Source: Nitrososphaerota archaeon (GTDB lineage: Archaea > Thermoproteota > Nitrososphaeria > Nitrososphaerales > Gagatemarchaeaceae). Taken from it: a DNA stretch of 10,788 nt. The stretch spans positions 1 to 10,788 of the forward strand of contig VBPQ01000044.1 in the NCBI GenBank assembly GCA_005877185.1, in the 5' to 3' direction. The notes under the pieces were generated by a model, which made no database searches, was not told where the DNA came from, and saw nothing but the letters and a program-made list of their open reading frames with translations. Positions 5,921 to 10,788 of this stretch are shown one piece after another (the first letter of the stretch is position 1; every line of letters starts with the position of its first letter). Made by a program: the position numbers and the translations under genes.

Positions 5921-7407
5921 AGTTCAGACAGGCGTTCTGGGACGAGCCGCTCCTGAAGGAGTTGAGCAGGAAGGGCAGGGTCGGGTACATCCCACCCCTC
6001 GACCCCAAGATAAAGAAGTCCGTCGGCCCTCCTTCATCCTACATCCCACGTGAGCTCAGGCGGGAGGATGACGGCGGGGGCGACGCCCTGAACCTCCCCG
6101 AGCTCTCCGAGCTTCAGGTCTTGAGGCACTACAATCGTCTTTCGCAGATGAACTTCTCGGTGGAGCTCGGAATGTATCCTCTGGGGAGCTGCACGATGAA
6201 GTACAACCCGAAGGTCTCTGAGATGATCGCCTCCTCAGACGGAATGCGGCATGCTCACCCTCTCCAGCCGGAGGAGACCGTCCAAGGACTCCTCTCGGTC
6301 CTTCACGAGCTCGGTGAGATGCTCTCGGAGATTACGGGGATGCACCGTTTCTCCCTCAGCACAGCGGCGGGCGCCCAGGGCGAATTTGCCGGAGTCCTCA
6401 TGATCAGGAAGTACCTGAGAGATCACGGTCTCTCGGAGAAGGACGAGATACTCGTCCCCGACTCGGCTCACGGGACAAACCCGGCGAGCGCCGCGATGGG
6501 CGGGTTCAAGGTCGTCAAGGTGCCCTCGGGAGAGTCGGGGCTGGTGAGTGCGAAGGTGGTGAAGGAGCTGGCCTCCGAGAGTACCGCGGGCATGATGTTC
6601 ACCGTCCCAAACACCCTCGGCCTCTTCGAGGGGGAGGTAGTCGAGGTATCGAAGGCGGTCCACGACGCAGGAGGCCTGATGTATTACGACGGGGCGAACA
6701 TGAACGCCCTCCTCGGCAAGACGAGGCCCGGCGACATGGGGTTCGACATCGTCCACCTGAACCTTCACAAGACGTTCGCGACGCCTCACGGCGGAGGAGG
6801 TCCCGGTGCCGGACCGGTCGGCGTGACGGAGAGGCTGGCCGAATATCTTCCGGTCCCCGTCGTCTCAAAGGGTAAGTCTGGTTACTACCTCGACTACGAC
6901 CTCAAGCAGACGGTAGGGCGTCTGAAGGGCTTCGTCGGTAACTCGGCCGTCCTCCTCCGTGCTTACGCGTACATCAGGCTCCTCGGGGCGGACGGACTCG
7001 CGAGCGTCTCCTCTCTGGCAGTCCTCGCCGCGAACTACCTCTGGAGCCTCCTCGACAGCGAGGCCTACCCCGTCACCCACGGGAAGGGTATGAGAAGGAA
7101 GCACGAGACTGTGGTCTCGGTCCGGAGTGGACTCCCCGGGGGAGCGATGCAGTCGGCGAAGGCACTCCTCGATTACGGGGTGCACGCCCCGACCGTATAC
7201 TTCCCCCTGATCGTGAGCGAGGCCCTGATGATCGAACCGACAGAATCGGAGCCGGTGGAGTTTCTCGACGAGTACGCTTCGGCGTTGAATCGGATTTCCC
7301 GGGAGCTGAAGGAGGGGAGACTGGGGAACGTGCCGAGAAACACGAGCGTCGGGCGAGTGGACGAGGTGAAGGCTTCGCACCCGAGTACCCTGAAGGTGAG
7401 ATGGTGA
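5917..7407 (+). CDS. gcvPB: Glycine dehydrogenase (decarboxylating) subunit 2, PLP-bearing; likely CTG start
   Basis: This is the catalytic half of the split glycine decarboxylase. The motif N-L-H-K-T-F-A-T-P-H-G-G-G-G-P-G carries the Schiff-base lysine (codon 6769-6771, residue 285). Other family marks are L-G-S-C-T-M-K-Y-N-P near the N terminus, D-S-A-H-G-T-N-P-A-S-A and G-N-S-A-V-L-L-R-A-Y. The first ATG/GTG/TTG in frame is TTG at 5962. However, the preceding in-frame codons spell K-F-R-Q-A-F-W-D-E-P-L-L-K-E, which matches the conserved GcvPB N terminus. The only plausible initiator for that segment is CTG at 5917, overlapping the gcvPA stop as CTGA with a good ribosome site upstream. This gives 496 residues, normal for the family. 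Production is probably translationally coupled to gcvPA to keep the subunits equimolar. Confidence 0.9.
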   Translation: MKFRQAFWDEPLLKELSRKGRVGYIPPLDPKIKKSVGPPSSYIPRELRREDDGGGDALNLPELSELQVLRHYNRLSQMNFSVELGMYPLGSCTMKYNPKVSEMIASSDGMRHAHPLQPEETVQGLLSVLHELGEMLSEITGMHRFSLSTAAGAQGEFAGVLMIRKYLRDHGLSEKDEILVPDSAHGTNPASAAMGGFKVVKVPSGESGLVSAKVVKELASESTAGMMFTVPNTLGLFEGEVVEVSKAVHDAGGLMYYDGANMNALLGKTRPGDMGFDIVHLNLHKTFATPHGGGGPGAGPVGVTERLAEYLPVPVVSKGKSGYYLDYDLKQTVGRLKGFVGNSAVLLRAYAYIRLLGADGLASVSSLAVLAANYLWSLLDSEAYPVTHGKGMRRKHETVVSVRSGLPGGAMQSAKALLDYGVHAPTVYFPLIVSEALMIEPTESEPVEFLDEYASALNRISRELKEGRLGNVPRNTSVGRVDEVKASHPSTLKVRW

Positions 7408-7413
7408 CTCCAC

Positions 7414-7438
7414 AAAAGGTCATATAACCTAAGGGAGG
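7414..7438 (+). promoter_or_regulatory. Possible TATA element and purine-rich ribosome site before the DUF59-like gene
   Basis: CATATAAC at 7421-7428 lies about 27 bases before the TTG at 7452. AAGGGAGG at 7431-7438 is a ribosome-site candidate with rather long spacing of 13 bases. The TATA element suggests that this small gene can be transcribed separately, although it lies only 44 bases after gcvPB and may also be read from the operon. Confidence 0.4.
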
Positions 7439-7451
7439 CTCTCGCGACAAC

Positions 7452-7757
7452 TTGCAGGACGACCTCATAAAAAGCGTGACGGAGAAGCTCGACCAGCTCG
7501 TGGAGGAGGAGACTTCCAGAAAGTTCGGAGAACTGAACATAATCAACGACGTATCGGTCTTGGGAGACGGGACGCTCAGGATAAGGTTCTCACCGCTCTC
7601 GCCCTACAGTCCCATCGCGGTCGATACAGGAAGAGAGATCAGAAGGGCCGCCCTCGCCGTCAACGGTGTCAAGCGAGTGACGGTGGAGTGCACGGGGCAC
7701 ATGATGGACGACCTCGTCAACAGACTGGTGAACAGGGAAGAAAAATCACCGAAGTGA
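7452..7757 (+). CDS. Small DUF59/MIP18-like protein, divergent, possible Fe-S assembly role
   Basis: This 101-residue protein has the alternating pattern of DUF59 (MIP18/SufT/PaaD-like) proteins. An N-terminal helix leads to I-I-N-D-V-S-V-L-G-D-G-T-L-R-I-R-F, a loop, a helix E-I-R-R-A-A-L-A-V, and V-N-G-V-K-R-V-T-V-E. Many relatives help mature or deliver iron-sulfur clusters. The usual Cys-Pro in the central loop is replaced by S-P-Y-S-P, so classical cluster or metal binding by that cysteine is unlikely. The only cysteine is in V-E-C-T-G. It follows gcvPAB on the same strand. A functional link, for example through the Fe-S enzyme lipoyl synthase, is speculation. The start is TTG at 7452; a GTG nine codons in is an alternative. 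Confidence 0.65.
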   Translation: MQDDLIKSVTEKLDQLVEEETSRKFGELNIINDVSVLGDGTLRIRFSPLSPYSPIAVDTGREIRRAALAVNGVKRVTVECTGHMMDDLVNRLVNREEKSPK

Positions 7758-7769
7758 AATCTTTTTCAC
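7754..7769 (+). terminator. Weak hairpin/T-run terminator candidate
   Basis: GTGAAA (7754-7759) and TTTCAC (7764-7769) are complementary around a 4-base loop, with a run of five T at 7762-7766. The stop codon of the DUF59-like gene lies inside the left arm. Archaeal termination often needs only T-rich sequence, so the hairpin itself may be incidental. Confidence 0.35.
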
Positions 7770-7790
7770 CGTCTTCGCCCTTGTGAGTCA

Positions 7791-7845
7791 ACATTTTGTA
7801 AACCAAAAGTTTATTATTTTGGTTGTAGTGGTTGTAAATCTACTT
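7791..7845 (+). promoter_or_regulatory. AT-rich promoter with inverted and direct repeats before the FtsZ-like gene
   Basis: This is the most AT-rich stretch among the intergenic gaps. AACCAAAA (7801-7808) and TTTTGGTT (7817-7824) form a perfect inverted repeat around GTTTATTA, which is itself the best TATA candidate. GGTTGTA then occurs twice, at 7821-7827 and 7830-7836. An element centred near 7814 would start transcription near 7840, leaving a leader of about 30 bases without a clear ribosome site. The palindrome enclosing the TATA element is well placed for a dimeric repressor. Confidence 0.5.
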
Positions 7846-7870
7846 CTTCCCAACTGGGCTAGTGCCCCCC

Positions 7871-8896
7871 ATGCCCGACCAAAATCCTGACGCAGTCGTC
7901 GCCGTCGGAGTCGGATCCGCGGGCTGCAGGATCGTCTCCCTTCTAAGCAAACAGTCTCTTCTCATCGACAGGTTTGCGTACGTCTCCTGCGACAAGAACG
8001 ATTTCGAGCTCGTCGGAGCGGGGAAGAAGGTCTTGATCGACTGCCCAGTGGAGCAGAAGCTGACCCCCTCCATCGTCAGGGGCCTCTCGATCACCGTCCG
8101 CCACACAATAGCGAACGCGGTGCGCGGGGCGCGAGTGGTCTTCGTCGTGGCAGGACTCGGAGGAGCGACGGGCACCGGGCTCGCTCCCCTCGTGGCCGAG
8201 ATGGCTCAGAAATCATGGGCGACGGCGGTAGGTGTGGCCGTGATGCCCTTCGAGTTCGAGCAGAAGCTGCGCTTCTACGCCGGCGTCTCTCTGAGGAGGC
8301 TGCGGGCAGCGACGAGTGGCGTGATTGTGATAGACAATGATATCCTGATGAAGTCATCCCGTGAGGGCGCGACGCTCAAGGAGATCTATCAGCTGGCGAA
8401 CGGCGAGGCGGTCACCGTGCTGGCATCCCTCCTCTCGAAATCTTCGGAGACGTCTCTCCCGGTGGGCCTCAACAAGGTTCTCGGCACAGTCCTGCAGGAC
8501 GGCTACTCCCTCCTCGCGGTCTCCCGCTCGGGCTCGATAGACAAGACGGAGGAGGCGCTCGCGGGCGCGATCATCTCGATCAGCAGGGTAGCGGAGGCGA
8601 AGGAGGTGAGCCACGCGGTCCTCTTCCTTACAGGCGACTCCTCACTATCGGCGAATCACGTGGGTTTGGCGGTGAAGCGGCTCGGCTCGGTGATGAACGA
8701 AGCCGACGTCGAGTACGGCGTCAACTACGCGGGCACCTCCCAGTTGCAGGTGAGTCTGCTCGCCTCGGGGTTCAAATCGACGAAGTACGACGACTACGAC
8801 CCGCTTTCGAAGGTCTTCCGCGGGAAGGACGTGATCGACGACACGATGGAGTACGCCCTCCCTCAGGGGCTGGAAGCCCTCCAGTCATGCGACTGA
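7871..8896 (+). CDS. Divergent FtsZ/tubulin-superfamily GTPase-like protein
   Basis: The N-terminal GTP-binding half is clear. G-V-G-S-A-G-C (residues 13-19) corresponds to the first FtsZ glycine loop, and G-L-G-G-A-T-G-T-G (95-103) to the tubulin/FtsZ signature GGGTGTG with one Gly replaced by Ala. V-M-P-F-E-F-E (124-130) and V-I-D-N-D (153-157) also align with FtsZ. FtsZ forms filaments for division or cell shape, with GTP hydrolysed at the interface by T7-loop aspartates of the next subunit. Here the equivalent region (about 197-206, P-V-G-L-N-K-V-L-G-T) has no aspartate, so polymer-coupled hydrolysis is doubtful. No FtsZ-style C-terminal tail peptide is recognisable. The 341-residue length fits. 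ATG 7871 is preferred over GTG 7862 but not proven. Divergent, possibly non-dividing FtsZ-like proteins are known in Thaumarchaeota. Confidence 0.8.
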   Translation: MPDQNPDAVVAVGVGSAGCRIVSLLSKQSLLIDRFAYVSCDKNDFELVGAGKKVLIDCPVEQKLTPSIVRGLSITVRHTIANAVRGARVVFVVAGLGGATGTGLAPLVAEMAQKSWATAVGVAVMPFEFEQKLRFYAGVSLRRLRAATSGVIVIDNDILMKSSREGATLKEIYQLANGEAVTVLASLLSKSSETSLPVGLNKVLGTVLQDGYSLLAVSRSGSIDKTEEALAGAIISISRVAEAKEVSHAVLFLTGDSSLSANHVGLAVKRLGSVMNEADVEYGVNYAGTSQLQVSLLASGFKSTKYDDYDPLSKVFRGKDVIDDTMEYALPQGLEALQSCD

Positions 8897-10579
8897 AATC
8901 TCAGTGCCGCCGCTGGGCAGGGCCTCCTTCCTTCTCGATATCTCCGCCTCCTCGACCTTTCTGAAGAGCGGCTTCGGCTCGCGGATCCTCTGGGCGGATT
9001 TCACGTTCAGCGTCTTTGCAGCCTCCCACCCGTACTTCGCGATTGGTCTGATGAAGCCGAGTTGACGCCAGGCCTCCTCACTGCTCGAGGGGAGGAACGG
9101 GTGGAGGAGGATGGAGAGGCTCGCCACGAAGTTGCAGGAATAGTGGATCGTCCGCGGCTCGTCCCTCCTTCCCTCCCACGGTGCGCCGTGCTGGAAGTAC
9201 TGGTTGCACTTCGTCGAGAACTCCAGGGTCGACTTCAGCGCACGGTCGTAGTGTCCCTCCTCGACGAGGGAGGCCGTCTCGGTCGCGGTCCGCTTCAGGC
9301 TGGTCAGCATCGACCTCTCCTCCCTCCCGGGCGCGGTGCGCCGGGGGACGACGTAACCGTGCTTGTTCTTCACGAATACCAGCGCCCTGTAGACGAAGTT
9401 GCCGACGTTCGCGACGAGCTCGTTGTTTATCTTCTCCCTGAACTCGTCCCAGTCGAAGTTGAGGTCCGTCTGGGCGTACGGCGTTATCCTCGTGAGGTAG
9501 AACCTCAGGTAGTCCGCCGGATACCACTGCACGAAGTCCCTCACGTTTATCACCCAGTTCCTGCTCTTGGAGATCTTCCTCCCCTGAATCAGGAGATAAC
9601 CCCTCGTGGGGATGAAGTCCGGGAGCTTGTACTCTCCCTCCCCGATCCTCATGCTGGGCAGGAACAGGTAGTGGTGGTAGACGATGTCCTTCCCGATGAA
9701 GTGGTATATCGTCGAGCCGTTCCAGTACCTCACTCCGGCCTTCCCAGATTTCTTAGCCTGCTTCAAGGAGGATGTGATGTAGCAGAGGTGGTTGTCGAAC
9801 CAGCCGTAGAGGACCTTCCCCTTCGCCTCCTCGAGCGGGATCGGCACCCCCCAGTCGATGTCTCTTGAGATGTCCCAGTCCTGCAGCCCGTCCTTGATCC
9901 AGTTCAGGACGTAGTTCCTGGGTTCCGGCTGAAGGTTCTTGTTAGACCTCAGCCACCTCTCGAGCTTCGCGGCAAAGGCGGAGAGCTTGAAGAAGTAGTG
10001 GGTGCTCTTCTTGAAGACAGGGGTCCGCCCGCAGATTGCGCAGTGCGGGTCGAGGATCTGCGTCGGGCCGAAGGTCCTACCGCAGTTCTCGCATCCGTCG
10101 GAGTACTGGTCCTTTGTGCCGCAGTAGGGGCAGGTTCCTTTCACGTACCTGTCGGGGAGGAACTTCTTGTCGTACTCACAGTAGAACTGGTCGACGTCGG
10201 CGACGTAAACATACCTGTTTTCATTGAGTTTCGTGAAGAAGTACTGCACGAACTTAGCGTTCTCCGCCGAGCTTGTCTGGTCGAAGATGTCGTACTCGAT
10301 CTTGAGTGAGCTCAGGTCCTCCTTGAACCTCTTGTTTCTCTCCGCGACGTAGTCGCTTGGCTTCACACCCTCCTTCTCAGCGGCGATGAGGATCGGGGTT
10401 CCGTAGTCGTCCGAGGCGCAGACATGCACCGCCGTCCTCCCAGTAAGCTTCAGGTACCTGTAGAGAATGTCGGCCGGGAGGTAGGTGCTCGTGATGTGCC
10501 CGAGGTGGAGGTCCGCATTAGCGTAAGGTAACGCCGCAGTAATTATCGTGTTACCCTTCTTTTTGAGCTTCCCGACCAC
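8885..10579 (-). CDS. metG: Methionyl-tRNA synthetase, archaeal type
   Basis: This class I aminoacyl-tRNA synthetase charges tRNA-Met with methionine in the cytosol. The ATP-binding H-L-G-H is at residues 25-28 and K-I-S-K-S at 335-339. Between them is an insertion with zinc knuckles, including C-P-Y-C, C-E-N-C and C-A-I-C plus an isolated C-E-Y-D, as in archaeal enzymes with more than one zinc. The anticodon-binding helical domain follows, and the protein ends at residue 564 without a C-terminal EMAPII/Trbp111-like tRNA-binding domain. The start is GTG at 10579; an in-frame TAG lies 9 bases upstream. The 3' end overlaps the convergent FtsZ-like gene by 12 bases. It follows a putative ahcY gene on the same strand. 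Confidence 0.97.
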   Translation of the reverse strand: MVGKLKKKGNTIITAALPYANADLHLGHITSTYLPADILYRYLKLTGRTAVHVCASDDYGTPILIAAEKEGVKPSDYVAERNKRFKEDLSSLKIEYDIFDQTSSAENAKFVQYFFTKLNENRYVYVADVDQFYCEYDKKFLPDRYVKGTCPYCGTKDQYSDGCENCGRTFGPTQILDPHCAICGRTPVFKKSTHYFFKLSAFAAKLERWLRSNKNLQPEPRNYVLNWIKDGLQDWDISRDIDWGVPIPLEEAKGKVLYGWFDNHLCYITSSLKQAKKSGKAGVRYWNGSTIYHFIGKDIVYHHYLFLPSMRIGEGEYKLPDFIPTRGYLLIQGRKISKSRNWVINVRDFVQWYPADYLRFYLTRITPYAQTDLNFDWDEFREKINNELVANVGNFVYRALVFVKNKHGYVVPRRTAPGREERSMLTSLKRTATETASLVEEGHYDRALKSTLEFSTKCNQYFQHGAPWEGRRDEPRTIHYSCNFVASLSILLHPFLPSSSEEAWRQLGFIRPIAKYGWEAAKTLNVKSAQRIREPKPLFRKVEEAEISRRKEALPSGGTEISVA

Positions 10580-10599
10580 CTTGCTCTAAATCTCGTCTT

Positions 10600-10614
10600 T
10601 CAGATTATAAAACC
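10600..10614 (-). promoter_or_regulatory. TATA box of metG
   Basis: On the minus strand, GGTTTTATAATCTG contains a good archaeal TATA element (TTTTATAATC, 10603-10612) centred about 29 bases before the GTG start. This implies a short-leader or leaderless transcript and an independent promoter despite the upstream co-directional gene, whose stop is only 39 bases away. Confidence 0.6.
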
Positions 10615-10618
10615 TTGC

Positions 10619-10788
10619 CTAGACCGCCCAGCTCTGGGCGTACTCAGCCTGCTCCTCCGTCGGCTCGCTTATCACGATGCCGAGCGAGTCGAGAGTCGCG
10701 TAGGCTATCTCCTTCTCCAGCTCTTCGGGAACACCGTATATCTTCTTCTCCATCTTTGAATGGTTCTTCCTGATGTAGATGGCCGCCA
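10619..10788 (-). CDS. ahcY: Probable S-adenosylhomocysteinase, C-terminal 55 residues only
   Basis: The minus-strand frame is open from the right edge to the TAG at 10619-10621. The fragment has a Y-I-R-K-N-H-S-K-M-E-K segment, then V-P-E-E-L-E-K-E-I-A, L-D-S-L-G-I and a terminal T-E-E-Q-A-E-Y-A-Q-S-W-A-V. This follows the tail of archaeal and Thermotoga-type S-adenosylhomocysteinases (VP..id..VA..KL..mGi.id.LT.EQ..Y..SW). That NAD-dependent enzyme splits S-adenosylhomocysteine into adenosine and homocysteine, and so returns carbon to methionine. A place upstream of metG fits methionine-cycle clustering. The catalytic and NAD domains are outside the window, so the call rests on the tail alone. 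Confidence 0.7.
   Translation of the reverse strand, partial: AAIYIRKNHSKMEKKIYGVPEELEKEIAYATLDSLGIVISEPTEEQAEYAQSWAV

Noticed and set aside
6235..7413. Long minus-strand frames opposite gcvPB
   Set aside because: They mirror codon bias of a well-conserved gene and have no recognisable domains.
9062..9868. 268-codon open frame on the plus strand
   Set aside because: It is antisense to metG and rich in Arg, Val, Leu and Pro, as expected for a GC-rich shadow frame; no motif or promoter supports it.
1..10788. tRNA genes, CRISPR repeats, IS terminal repeats
   Set aside because: No cloverleaf-like segment, regularly spaced repeat or transposase coding sequence was seen on either strand.

Overview
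The window looks archaeal, probably from the TACK side and perhaps Thaumarchaeota-related. The support is: a glycine decarboxylase split into GcvPA and GcvPB, an archaeal-type methionyl-tRNA synthetase with several zinc knuckles, an AmmeMemoRadiSam-type radical SAM protein, a very divergent FtsZ-like GTPase, TATA-like AT patches about 20-30 nt ahead of several genes, and frequent TTG/GTG starts. The genes are GC-rich (about 60% in stretches counted by hand). The lineage is an inference, since no rRNA or other decisive marker is present. No tRNA, rRNA, CRISPR array or insertion sequence was seen, and no gene-free stretch exceeds about 115 bases.

Left end (1-1746, plus strand): the 3' part of a radical SAM gene interrupted by an intein. 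Intein block B is near the left edge. The intein ends in His-Asn at 937-942, and the host protein resumes with a Cys that is the second cysteine of the radical SAM CX3CX2C cluster motif. Between the splicing blocks are a C2HC zinc finger, a NUMOD3-like motif and a DUF559/Vsr-like PD-(D/E)XK nuclease domain, not a LAGLIDADG endonuclease. This is the most unusual item here.

Middle (1743-4457, minus strand): thioredoxin reductase, tail-to-tail with the radical SAM gene through a shared CTAG, and a single-pass surface-anchored protein with a large sequon-rich ectodomain and a cytoplasmic coiled coil. A 59-bp divergent promoter region separates the latter from the glycine cleavage genes.

Right of centre (4517-7757, plus strand): gcvPA and gcvPB, which together form the PLP-dependent P-protein of the glycine cleavage system, joined by a CTGA stop/start overlap that implies a CTG start for gcvPB. 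A small divergent DUF59/MIP18-like protein follows. gcvT, gcvH and lipoate genes are not in the window. An FtsZ/tubulin-like GTPase (7871-8896), which appears to lack the catalytic T7-loop aspartates, comes next behind a repeat-containing AT-rich promoter.

Right end (minus strand): metG (8885-10579) converges on the FtsZ-like gene with a 12-bp overlap. Upstream of metG lies the 3' end of what looks like an S-adenosylhomocysteinase gene. The two are linked through methionine and S-adenosylmethionine metabolism.
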